NCBI GenBank assembly: GCA_022826925.1
Contig: JAJDTX010000045.1
Span: forward strand, 1-34,745
Length of the DNA: 34,745 nucleotides
Direction: 5' to 3'
Source: Bryobacterales bacterium
GTDB taxonomy: Bacteria; Acidobacteriota; Terriglobia; Bryobacterales; UBA6623
Shown piece after piece: positions 24,478 through 31,855 of this stretch. Every line of letters begins with the position of its first letter. Position 1 is the stretch's first letter. The notes below the pieces were generated by a model that saw only the letters and a program-made list of their open reading frames with translations, was not told the DNA's origin and did no database searches. A program made the translations under genes and the position numbers.

Positions 24478-26184
24478 ATGCCAGGCAACTCTCAACTACT
24501 TCTCCAAGACGTCCTTGATCAACAGCGCAGCGAGCGGGCCCCTGACTCATCGCAGCAATATTACTTTGAGATTTTTTGTGCGGAGCAGATCCTTAAAGAC
24601 TATAACTTGTCTTATGAAGAGTTGCAGACTGGGATCGTTGATGGTGAACACGATGGCGGTGTAGATTCCGTCTACTCTTTTGTCAATGGCGAACTCGTGG
24701 GTGAGGACTTTGACTGCTCACATTTCAAGAGAGGGGTCGTTATCGAGCTACACATAATTCAGTCCAAGACAGCAGCAGGATTCAGCGAAACACCTCTCAA
24801 TCACCTAATCTCTATGCCTCGATACCTCCTGAGTCTTGATTCCACTTATGCTGATATGCCACAGTATAACGACTCATTGAAGTCAATTATAGATAACTTC
24901 CGCAACGTCTTTCGAGGTCTTGCATCGAAGTTCCCAGATTTGAAAATTTCGTACCACTATGCTGCAATGCGGTCCGACGGCCAAATTCACGAGAATCTAG
25001 CTCGCAAAGCCGATGAGCTTGAATCAGTTGCCAAGGAACTCTTTGACAGTGTGTCTGCTGAGGTAAGATTCCTTGACGCTAGGAAGTTGTTGGATTTGGC
25101 ACGGCGGCATCCGCCGACTTCTCACGACCTTCGCGTGTCGCGAAACCTTAGTGACACCGGAGGATATGTTGTCTTGAGCTCTCTAGGGGATTACGTCAGA
25201 TTTCTCAAGGGAACTGAGGGAAAAATCCAGGCCGAGTTGTTCGAGTCGAATGTTCGCGATTTTCAAGGAAATACAGAGGTCAACAATGAAATAAAAAACA
25301 CATTGGTCAATGAGAGATCGGTCGATTTTTGGTGCATGAACAACGGCGTCACCGTACTAGCAAGCCGGGCGACTTTGAATGGAGATATCGTAACGATGGA
25401 GAATCCGCAGATTGTTAATGGACTTCAAACGTCAAGACAGATTGCTGAGTACTATCAGCCTGACGCCGAAGATAATCGCACAATTCTAGTAAAGATTGTG
25501 TCTTCGGAAGACGAAGAGATTAGAGACAAAATCATCAAATCAACGAATAGCCAAAACGCCATTCAACCCGCTACGCTACGGGCTACAGACAAAGTGCAGC
25601 GAGATATCGAAGCAGCGCTACAGTCCGCCGGACTACATTATGATCGGAGGAAGAACTTTTACAAGAATCAAGGGAAGCCGGTGTCTAAGATTATAAGTAT
25701 TCCGCTGATGGCACAGTCGATAATGACGATCTTGCTTGCAAGGCCCGACACCGCTCGAGCTAGGCCCGCATCGCTGATCAAGAACGACGATGATTACTCT
25801 CGAGTCTTCTCCGAGGAGTATCCTATTCAGCTCTACACAAATGCAGCGATACTAATTAGGCGAGTAGAGGCCGTTCTCAAGGATCAGTCCGAGATGACCG
25901 CAAAAGACCGTAATAATCTTCGCTTCTACGTGCTCTTCTGGCTTATTGCCGTTCTCACCAATAGTCCGAGACCGACAGCATACAAGGTCGCGCAACTCGA
26001 TGGGGAGTCTGTGAACGACGTGGACATTGAGTTGGCCATGGAGAAGGTTCGGGATCATTACTGGTTCCTTGGGGGGACTGACGAAGTCGCAAAGGGGCCT
26101 GATCTCCGGACCGCTACAGTTGATGGCGTAGCGGTACATATTGAGAAAGTCAACAGATCGAAACAAGTGCAGAGTATCGGATAG
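24478..26184 (+). CDS. AIPR-family abortive infection protein
   Basis: 568 residues of the AIPR family (PF10592, abortive infection phage resistance, first described in lactococcal Abi proteins). Core signatures: NVRDFQGNTEVNNEIKNTL (~258-276), FWCMNNGVTVLASRA (~283-297), NPQIVNGLQTSRQIAEYY (~310-327), STNSQNAIQPATLRATDK (~358-375). The N-terminus has GGVDSV with D63 and IELHIIQSK with Q95-S-K97, resembling a PD-(D/E)xK fold with Gln in place of Glu. Thus a DNA-cutting effector is possible (inference). AIPR also occurs in MZA-type systems, but no Z1, MutL-like or other partner is adjacent. The gene is visibly richer in A/T than mcrBC and the helicase operon, suggesting separate acquisition. 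No clear ribosome site precedes the ATG. Confidence 0.9.
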   Translation: MPGNSQLLLQDVLDQQRSERAPDSSQQYYFEIFCAEQILKDYNLSYEELQTGIVDGEHDGGVDSVYSFVNGELVGEDFDCSHFKRGVVIELHIIQSKTAAGFSETPLNHLISMPRYLLSLDSTYADMPQYNDSLKSIIDNFRNVFRGLASKFPDLKISYHYAAMRSDGQIHENLARKADELESVAKELFDSVSAEVRFLDARKLLDLARRHPPTSHDLRVSRNLSDTGGYVVLSSLGDYVRFLKGTEGKIQAELFESNVRDFQGNTEVNNEIKNTLVNERSVDFWCMNNGVTVLASRATLNGDIVTMENPQIVNGLQTSRQIAEYYQPDAEDNRTILVKIVSSEDEEIRDKIIKSTNSQNAIQPATLRATDKVQRDIEAALQSAGLHYDRRKNFYKNQGKPVSKIISIPLMAQSIMTILLARPDTARARPASLIKNDDDYSRVFSEEYPIQLYTNAAILIRRVEAVLKDQSEMTAKDRNNLRFYVLFWLIAVLTNSPRPTAYKVAQLDGESVNDVDIELAMEKVRDHYWFLGGTDEVAKGPDLRTATVDGVAVHIEKVNRSKQVQSIG

Positions 26185-26304
26185 GCAGAACCGTACTGGG
26201 AAAGTGCGTTGGCTCGATTTCACGTGCGAAGTTCACCGTTGAGTGCGGGTTCGGCACGGATCTGTCATCGCTCTTACGCTGGAGCCGCCTAGGGGGGCAC
26301 TGTC

Positions 26305-26691
26305 TTGAATGGGGGTTCTGGAACGGCACACAGAAGGAGTTCGAATTCCTGTTGGACTTGTGTCAGATCGTCTGGGGGATCCGGGGCTAACCTGTCGGGA
26401 GCCTGTCTGCGTAACACAGACTTATCCGAGGCTGACTTGACCGGAGCCGTTCTATCCCGAGCAACACTTCTCGAATCGGATCTCTCAGAGGCGCGCCGAT
26501 CCAATGCAGATCTGTCGGGGGCGGTCCTGTCTCCTCCCTCCGAAGAAGCCGAATCACGCGCAGACATCACCGGTCTGACCCAATCGCAGTTGGACAAAGC
26601 GATCAGTCAACCGGAGCACCCCCCGAGACTAGGTTGCGAAGTCCGGGATCCGAGAACTGGCGAGCGGTTGGTGTGGAGGACATCAGACTAA
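26305..26691 (+). CDS. Short pentapeptide-repeat protein
   Basis: The middle contains about nine A(D/N/V)LXX units in a row (ANLSG, ACLRN, TDLSE, ADLTG, AVLSR, ATLLE, SDLSE, ARRSN, ADLSG; roughly residues 32-76), which would fold as a right-handed quadrilateral beta-helix. The tail GLTQSQLDKAI...PPRL, followed by DPRTGERLVWR, is typical of proteins of this class. The TTG start at 26305 is weak, and the first ~30 residues are not repeat-like. Another frame just upstream reads WNGTQKEFEFLLDL, so the gene may be frameshifted near 26385 and originally longer. Role unknown. Confidence 0.6.
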   Translation: MNGGSGTAHRRSSNSCWTCVRSSGGSGANLSGACLRNTDLSEADLTGAVLSRATLLESDLSEARRSNADLSGAVLSPPSEEAESRADITGLTQSQLDKAISQPEHPPRLGCEVRDPRTGERLVWRTSD

Positions 26692-26865
26692 CACTACACT
26701 CCTGTAGCGACAGACTGTTCGGCCAGTGTCTCCTATCGTTGGGTCTGCTCCTGTGCCGCCGTGTTGTCTTCGGAATTTCTCCGAATTCAGATTGCAGATT
26801 CCGATGAAGCCATCGCTGATTTCGATCTGAACCGAAGTTCGCCACCAGCGTTGTCGTTCGTATGT

Positions 26866-27246
26866 TCAAGCAGTTGGCTGCCTTGGAGCGATCAGCGGAA
26901 TGTCCAACTTCACATGGCTATAGGGGGCCCGCGGCACCAATGTGCCACGCCGTCCCTGTTCCAACTCCACCAGGCCGTAGCGTGACATTGTCTTCAAGGT
27001 CCGTGACAGATTCGACTTGCTGCGCCCCGCGAGCGCAGCGAGCGCAGTGAGCGAATCTGGATTCTCCCGTGCGATCACCGCCAGAAGCTCGCGATTGCGT
27101 TCCGAGAGTACTTTCGCAAAGCTCTCGATCGATGCGAACCAGACTGTGGGTTCGCCCCTCCCAGGCGGGTGCTCGCCGCGAGCGATCGCCATAGTGCGCG
27201 CCTTCATCCGCTCGTAGCTGGCAATTCCGATTTGCAGTGTCTTCAT
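26866..27246 (-). CDS. HTH regulator (antitoxin-like, partner of DUF6516 family)
   Basis: 126 residues. The N-terminal half contains VWFASIESFAKVLSERNREL; the second half is a winged-helix-like DNA-binding region (SLTALAALAGRSKSNLSRTL, KTMSRYGLVELEQGRRG). Proteins of this type are commonly encoded immediately after a DUF6516 gene, as a putative toxin-antitoxin pair. ATG 27246 has AGGGGAG eight bases upstream. The upstream DUF6516-like gene ends one or two bases before or overlapping this ATG, consistent with an operon, but that gene is badly damaged (27247-27611). This member is intact. Confidence 0.75.
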   Translation of the reverse strand: MKTLQIGIASYERMKARTMAIARGEHPPGRGEPTVWFASIESFAKVLSERNRELLAVIARENPDSLTALAALAGRSKSNLSRTLKTMSRYGLVELEQGRRGTLVPRAPYSHVKLDIPLIAPRQPTA

Positions 27247-27611
27247 TGGATCGCTCCCCTATCCTTTAGAACCGCGTTGACTTCCTTTCAAAAATCCTCA
27301 AGGAGCGTCGATGCGTTCTTGTAGTCATATGGCCGAATCGTACTCGATCGGTGCCGATGGTCGTGCTCCCCGTGCCGCCGTGTACCCCGGGCCTCGCCTG
27401 TCCCTCACCGGGTGAGGATTGTCGAAGCCGACCAGCCTAGTGCCGTCCGGGGCGTGCAGTGCGAGCGAATAGCTCAGCCCATGGGGCTGTTCCACTGTCA
27501 CTTCGGTTTGGAACACGACGAACTTTACCCAATGTCCGATCTCGTCGATGAACATCGTCTCGCCGTAGATGTCGAGCAGAGTGTTGATCCCGACGTCACA
27601 CTCAGCCTCCT
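27247..27611 (-). pseudogene. DUF6516-like gene remnant (frameshifts and stop)
   Basis: On the minus strand, an AGGAGG ribosome site (27606-27611) precedes GTG 27599. Just after it the useful frame reads VGINTLLDIYGETMFIDEIG, then HWVKFVVFQTEVTVEQPHGL, then SYSLALHAPDGTRLVGFDNP, typical of DUF6516 proteins. Around 27415 the frame must change. The continuation HDHRHRSSTIRPYDYKNAST then reads LLEDF, TGA (27288-27290, where Trp is expected), and KEVNAVLKDRGAIQ, ending at the ATG of the HTH gene. There are thus at least two frameshift-like lesions and a stop. No intact product is expected. Confidence 0.72.
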
Positions 27612-27767
27612 GTGTTGATAAAGGTTATCACAAACTGATAACACAAGAAAGACAGAACTTGGGTGTCGCGAGCTTGGTAACTGGCTGAGACTCCCGTCGC
27701 AGTCTCGTCGGTGCAATCGAGCGGCGGTCGGTGCGTCTGATGGACGCGTCAGCGGTCAAATCGCCCA

Positions 27768-27890
27768 CAAATAGGTCAATACTCCTCACAAATGCACGAA
27801 AGCCCGCGCCGGAGCGCGGGCCTCGGAAGGAGGGCAAGCTAAAGCTTGCGTCTCGATCTTGTGAGTAGGCTAGCCCCCAGGACCATGTCA
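27768..27890. repeat. Hairpin repeat, copy A (with first four codons of a DUF3800 gene)
   Basis: About 110-120 bases matching 30039-30161 at a constant offset of 2,271. It contains a perfect 8-bp stem GCCCGCGC-CGGA-GCGCGGGC (27802-27821) and a second stem GCAAGCT-AA-AGCTTGC (27834-27849). On the minus strand the element ends with TTGACCTATTTG, identical to the start of the DUF3800 gene at 30050, but here followed by unrelated sequence and an early TGA. This copy is thus the leader of a DUF3800 gene that has lost its body, or an element that inserts at such leaders. Confidence 0.75.
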
Positions 27891-28085
27891 AGGGCACTCC
27901 AGGCTTATGTCAACCGAAGCCAAGAATCGTTGCTGTGTGAGGCCATGACTGTCCAGTTTACGGCCATTATCAGTTCCATAATCACGAAGATTTCTTGCCT
28001 GGCGGCGCGGCAGACGGGTGTTGGATGCGGGGCAGAATGTCCGGGGGCGCGCCGCTGTGGAAAGAATCAGATGGGCTAACGCTGT

Positions 28086-28157
28086 AATAGGGACATCCCG
28101 CGCAGCACGGTAGCTTCGATCTATCGGCAGGCGGGCTGGAGTGCGAGAGGAGCATAA
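28086..28157 (+). pseudogene. hicA-like toxin remnant 3 (C-terminal stump)
   Basis: Codons read NRDIPRSTVASIYRQAGWSA then RGA and TAA, i.e. only the last ~23 residues of HicA, four bases before hicB copy 3. Upstream there is no HicA-like sequence. Same truncation style as the stump at 7019. Confidence 0.7.
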
Positions 28158-28161
28158 ACCG

Positions 28162-28563
28162 ATGCGCTACGTATCCTTCATCCACCAGGACGATGCTGGC
28201 TACGGCGTCAGCTTTCCCGACTTTCCGGGCTGCGTGGCCGTCGGCGAGACCGTGGAGGAAGCTGTGCGTCGTGGGTGCGAGGCCCTAGCGTTCCACGTTG
28301 AGGGTCTCTACGAGGACGGCGATTCGATTCCGCCGCCACGCTCAATCGACGCCATTAAGGGCAACACGGAACTCGCCGACTGGCGCCGTGGCGCAGACTT
28401 CGTGCTGGTTCCGCTGCTGCTCGACCGGGGATCCTCTCGGCGAGTCAACGTCTCCCTCGACCGCGGGCTGCTCGAAGCGATCGACGACGAAGCTAGGCAG
28501 CGCGGAATGACCCGCTCGGCCTTCATCGCAACGGCCGCTCGCCATGAGATCGAGGCCACTTGA
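28162..28563 (+). CDS. hicB: HicB-family antitoxin, copy 3
   Basis: 133 residues; HicB domain (DDAGYGVSFPDFPGCVAVGE, 10-29) and C-terminal ribbon-helix-helix-like part (SLDRGLLEAIDDEARQRGMT, SAFIATAARHEIEAT). The ATG has AGAGGAG upstream, inside the hicA stump. By eye it differs from copy 1 at about 15 positions, and the last ~45 residues are almost identical. As with the other two, no working HicA is adjacent, so its role would be as a repressor or a free antitoxin, if expressed at all. Confidence 0.88.
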   Translation: MRYVSFIHQDDAGYGVSFPDFPGCVAVGETVEEAVRRGCEALAFHVEGLYEDGDSIPPPRSIDAIKGNTELADWRRGADFVLVPLLLDRGSSRRVNVSLDRGLLEAIDDEARQRGMTRSAFIATAARHEIEAT

Positions 28564-28828
28564 TCTAGCTAGGGCACGGTCTATCTCGATGGGAAGCAGC
28601 CTAGGAAAGACAGAACTCGGGGACTCCGACTTTGGTGGCGGGCCGAGACAGATGTTCCAGTCCGGGTGGTGCAAATGAGCGCCGGTCGGTGCCCGTGGTG
28701 GACACGCCACTCGTACGAAGCTGGCCGTGTGGCTACGAGGATCCGTTGCTATCATCGCGGATGGGCAAGCTCCGAAACCGCGCTGCGGTCCGATGGCCGT
28801 GAGAGCGGCACAGGCTAATGAGCGGTGT

Positions 28829-29113
28829 ATGCACCCCCTAATCGAATCTCACCGTTCCGAAATCCGTGCTTTGGCCGAGCGCCACGGCCTCCACGATGTG
28901 CGCGTGTTCGGCTCCATGGTGCGTGGTGATGTGGATGAACACAGCGACGTCGATCTGCTGGTGACGTTACCGGCTGGCAAGACAGGCTTAGCTCTGGGCG
29001 CGTTACTGATGGACGTCCAAGATTTGCTGGGGCGACGGGTCGATGTGGTGACTGAGAAGTGCCTCCTTCCTGCCTTCCGAAACCGGGTGCTGCGAGAGGC
29101 GCAGATGCTTTGA
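28829..29113 (+). CDS. MNT-type nucleotidyltransferase (MntA-like), copy 2
   Basis: 94 residues, nearly the same as the copy at 6305, with the active-site motif VFGSMVRGDVDEHSDVDLLV (G28-S29-x10-D40-x-D42) intact. The family AMPylates HepT toxins. The following hepT frame is only a 35-codon stump, so this antitoxin-like enzyme has no cognate toxin here. Confidence 0.85.
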   Translation: MHPLIESHRSEIRALAERHGLHDVRVFGSMVRGDVDEHSDVDLLVTLPAGKTGLALGALLMDVQDLLGRRVDVVTEKCLLPAFRNRVLREAQML

Positions 29114-29217
29114 AGGTGGCCCCCGAGTCCGACTTGGTGCTCCTCGGGCATATCCGTGAGCGCCTCGCCCGCATCGAAGAGTACACCAGCGGCGAACGAT
29201 CGAGATTCTGCGTTTGA
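29110..29217 (+). pseudogene. HepT-like toxin stump
   Basis: A frame beginning with TTG 29110 (overlapping the MNT stop) reads LVLLGHIRERLARIEEYTSG then ERSRFCV and TGA at 29215-29217. It matches the first ~40 residues of the hepT at 6592. Beyond it the sequence still resembles copy 1 for about 15 bases, then diverges. The RX4HXY catalytic part is absent. Confidence 0.7.
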
Positions 29218-29307
29218 CGGTTGGTGCAGGGCGCGACGACAAGAACAACCAAGAGGAGCAGTAGGGAGGGGCTGTCCTACTTGCAGGACCTAAGGAACCG
29301 CAACGGG

Positions 29308-30050
29308 TCAGCTACGGAGTCCGCTGCGACGCTGGACGTCATGGAGCCGCTGTCCGAAATAGCGGCGGAAGATCTCGTTTTCTGGGAAAGCGCTTGGATC
29401 TGCCCAAAACGCTCCTAGGCGTCCTACGAGTCCCGCTATCCAGTCCGCGGCCTGCAGGGTCTGATAGCGGTGGCTTTCCGCCTGGAACGGAGGCTCGATC
29501 AGGTGACGGCGAGGCTCTTGTCCTCCGTACATGCTTCGGGAAGCCTCGGTGATCAGCGCAGAACGCTGGTCATGTTCGTCGAGAACTAGGAGGAGATTGT
29601 TCGACCGTTGGACATCTTTCTCACAGAACTCGTTTAGCCTCTTGATCGCCTCAACGAGCACCATGGCGTAGAGCCGATTCGGGTTGTGCTGGCCAGGTGA
29701 GTGGGTCTTCGTGCCCCCGACATAGAGGATGAACCCGCCGATGCTCTTGATTTTCTTGAAGAAGCGGTTAGTGAATGTCCGGAGTTCCCTGTAGCGCCCT
29801 ACCTTCGTCACCGTGTAGAGGCTGGAACCCTTCTTCTCCCAAACGGCGGGGTGCTTCCGGAACGCTGTATCTCGAATGCCAATAGATTAGCCTTCCGCTG
29901 GAAGAACCAGGTTCCAAACCCGCGCACTTCGGTCGCCGGCAGCACGAGACCGGCAAGTCCGAACACCGGGCTGTCATTGTGCTTCGAGTCCGACCGACCA
30001 ACATAAGGACCAATGTGTCCGAACTCATCCAAATAGGCCAAATAGGTCAA
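29308..30050 (-). pseudogene. DUF3800 protein gene with a frameshift
   Basis: From TTG 30050 the frame reads TYLAYLDEFGHIGPYVGR (family start YLDExG) and DSPVFGLAGLVLPATEVRGF, then GTWFFQRKANLLAFEIQRSG to about 29872. The continuation lies in another frame: KHPAVWEKKGSSLYTV, TKVGRYRELRTFTNRFFKKI, LLLVLDEHDQRSAL, LIEPPFQAESHRYQTLQAAD, WIAGLVGRLGAFWADPSAF, ending at TGA 29308. A single frameshift near 29872 separates the halves, which together give a normal-length DUF3800 protein (about 247 residues). DUF3800 proteins have an RNase H-like fold with conserved acidic residues (D and E near the start; DEHD and QxxD later) and are common in mobile and defence regions; no activity is established. 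A sequencing error could explain it. Confidence 0.78.
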
Positions 30051-30161
30051 GACTTCTTACAAATGCACGAAAGCCCGCGCCGGAGCGCGGGCCTCGGAAG
30101 GAGGGCAAGCCAAAGCTTGCGTCTCGCTCTTGATAGTAGGCTAGCCCCCGGGGTCTTATCA
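30039..30161. repeat. Hairpin repeat, copy B (leader of DUF3800 gene)
   Basis: Second copy of the element at 27768-27890. GCCCGCGC-CGGA-GCGCGGGC is at 30073-30092; the second stem is GCAAGC-CAAA-GCTTGC. Relative to the DUF3800 gene, the two hairpins lie in the leader, followed by TTTCGTGCATTT, AAGAAG and the TTG start. That arrangement could be a terminator/attenuator for the gene, or the end of an upstream transcription unit. Confidence 0.7.
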
Positions 30162-30169
30162 ACGTCAAT

Positions 30170-30439
30170 CTAAGGTCAAGCGGCTATCGCGCCCACACCG
30201 GTAAGTTTCACGGTCTCGGCCAGACGACTGGCGGAAGCAAGTACGTAATCGACGCGATGGACTGGATGTCTTTGTCCCGCATCACAGAGTCAGTCTCGAA
30301 GTTGGCGCAGACAGAGTATCTGGTGGGCTACTACCCTCGCAACGTTGACGAAGGGATCACGATGCACGAAGCCAAGATTCGATTGAAAGACAAGAGGATC
30401 GGCAAGTTGCGCGGAGGTCGGCGGCTCGTCGCTCATTGA
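30170..30439 (+). pseudogene. vWFA-related protein, C-terminal fragment
   Basis: The frame encodes SGYRAHTGKFHGLGQTTGGS, then the conserved TEYLVGYYPRN segment and the terminal GKLRGGRRLVAH, the same as the end of the protein at 7738-8766. The signal peptide, beta domain and most of the vWA domain are missing. An ATG at 30257 could start a 60-residue peptide, but there is no reason to expect it to be made. Confidence 0.8.
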
Positions 30440-30518
30440 TTCGCCAAGTTCGGCGATGGCGCGATGGTCGCTCCTGACCGCCCAAGAGACTATGTCGGGC
30501 ACACTTGAGAAGGAGCCC

Positions 30519-30692
30519 TTAACAGTCAGCCCGTTCAAAACCCAACGTCAGCCGCATGCCGGTTGCTTTGGCATGGCGGCGCAGGGTCCTGACCGACGGC
30601 GATAGCCTGCCTCCCTCCAGCCGAGCAATTGCCGATTGTGTTGTTCCGATACGCTCAGCCAGTTGCGATTGAGTCAGGTTCGCTGCCGTCAA
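30519..30692 (-). pseudogene. XRE-family HTH fragment
   Basis: The last ~57 codons of the gene at 8846-9163: LTQSQLAERIGTTQSAIARL followed by EGGRLSPSVRTLRRHAKAT. The 5' part is absent because the duplication ends here. A TTG at the boundary could in principle start the helix-turn-helix domain, but no ribosome site is seen. Confidence 0.65.
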
Positions 30693-30891
30693 ATCAACGA
30701 GTCTCTTGCACTAAACAACGACGTCATGATTGTGTCTTTTCGGCCGTACGTAAAGTACCGTTTGGGCGAACGCGGGACGGCCGCTCCCGCAGCCCGTCCG
30801 CCAGACCATGCGGAGGGGCATAACCGTACCATTCCCCAATAGACCGGCCTAGTCATTTCCATAACCGGCGTTGAGGCTCCGGAACACCCGC

Positions 30892-31842
30892 CTACAAGGG
30901 GACGGCGTTGGCGTCTACGTATTCGCTGACCCGGTCATGCGACGGACCGATGTAGTGGAACGGCTCCGCATACTCGACGCCGTATCGCCGTCCCCACTCC
31001 CGGTTGGGCTCCAAGACGAACTCCCGGATGTAGTTCCGGTTGGCGGTCTCGTCATCACTGCCAAGCAACGGAAGCCGCTTGCCTTCCGCAGCGAGGCGCT
31101 GGCGCAGTCTCGCGCCGTTGTCGCCAGCGGGTCCTTGCGTAACGTTCGCTCGGTTCACGTCGATCTTGCCTTCGACATGCGACGAGATATCGACCACTCG
31201 AGTCACTAGCTGGGGTCCCCGGGCGAAGTAGTACTTCTCCTGCACGGAGTGCGGCTCGAGCCCGGCATCGAAGTGCTCCCGATAGTCCCACTGGGAGCCG
31301 GCCATCCAGCACGCCGCCTCGACGCAGCTCGCCGTCACATAGTGGTCAGGGTTTTCCTCGTAATGGCCCCACGGGTCGTAGCAGATCACGGTATCGACCT
31401 TCATGAGCCGAAACAGGAAGATCAGGCGGGCGCGGAGTTCGAGCCGCTCGATGCCGTCCATGAGGTGATTGCGGTAGCCGAGGTCGTAGAACTTCTCCAG
31501 GCCCATCAGCCGGCCGACCTCAATGGTGTCGCGCTCGTTGTTCAACACGACCTCGCCGAAGGTCGCTCCGCGACCGGCCATCTCGTCGTTGCTGGTGCGG
31601 ATGAGAATGCCCCGATAGCCTTCCGCCATCAGCTTCAGGACCGTTCCACCTGCGAGGATGGGAACGTCGTCGCAGTGCGGCTGGATCGCCGCGAGCATCT
31701 TTCCCTCGTGGGGCCTCCCGGGGAGACTCCTCTCTACAACGACTTCCGGATCGCGGCCGATATGCTCGGCGGGCATGGCGATGCCGGCCCCAGCCATGGC
31801 TCCTCCGGCAAGGGATCCTTCAATGAACCGACGGCGTCTCAT
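30892..31842 (-). CDS. Secreted PIG-L family deacetylase-like protein
   Basis: 316 residues. An N-terminal Tat/Sec-type signal (MRRRRFIEGSLAGGAMAGAG) is followed by a PIG-L fold: QPHCDD (54-59; family consensus PHPDD, with H56, D58, D59 as zinc ligands/base), TSNDEMAG, and NPDHYVTA with the second histidine motif. PIG-L enzymes are zinc N-deacetylases that act on N-acetylglucosaminyl or related amides, and bacterial members act on sugars, mycothiol precursors and others. Cys replaces Pro in the first motif. It is last in a leftward cluster, 13 bases after the RidA-like gene, so probably co-transcribed with it. Predicted to act in the periplasm. Confidence 0.85.
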   Translation of the reverse strand: MRRRRFIEGSLAGGAMAGAGIAMPAEHIGRDPEVVVERSLPGRPHEGKMLAAIQPHCDDVPILAGGTVLKLMAEGYRGILIRTSNDEMAGRGATFGEVVLNNERDTIEVGRLMGLEKFYDLGYRNHLMDGIERLELRARLIFLFRLMKVDTVICYDPWGHYEENPDHYVTASCVEAACWMAGSQWDYREHFDAGLEPHSVQEKYYFARGPQLVTRVVDISSHVEGKIDVNRANVTQGPAGDNGARLRQRLAAEGKRLPLLGSDDETANRNYIREFVLEPNREWGRRYGVEYAEPFHYIGPSHDRVSEYVDANAVPL

Positions 31843-31855
31843 TCTGCAAATGACC

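Larger units (their letters stand above)
28086..29235 (+). repeat. Duplicated hicA'-hicB-MNT-hepT' block, copy 2
   Basis: Second copy of the segment at 5577-6715 with scattered substitutions; the same genes, spacers and order are present. Similarity begins at the hicA stump and fades within hepT near 29235. Extent estimated by eye. Confidence 0.85.
30170..30692 (+). repeat. 523-bp duplicated segment (vWFA 3' end plus XRE 3' end), copy 2
   Basis: Match to 8497-9019 without net gaps. The left edge is about ten bases beyond the hairpin repeat; the right edge is at the TTG triplet (30690-30692, minus strand) that begins LTAANLTQSQL in the XRE frame. Sequence beyond each edge is unrelated to the other locus. 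Confidence 0.9.

Noticed and set aside
24105..24488. 127-residue minus-strand frame with a plausible VITLDGLGFQG stretch
   Set aside because: Overlaps the AIPR start, no known family, first third looks random; at most a decayed fragment.
24478..26184. MZA-type multi-gene system around the AIPR gene
   Set aside because: No Z1 or MutL-like partner is adjacent; the GHKL protein lies more than 2.5 kb away on the other strand and has DUF3883, not a MutL C-terminus.
27768..30161. CRISPR array or transposon ends from the repeated hairpin
   Set aside because: Only two copies 2.3 kb apart in direct orientation, with no spacers, transposase or target-site duplication seen.
5577..30692. Integrative element with integrase and att sites
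   Set aside because: No integrase, excisionase or tRNA gene is visible; the flanking repeats are gene duplicates rather than short att sites.
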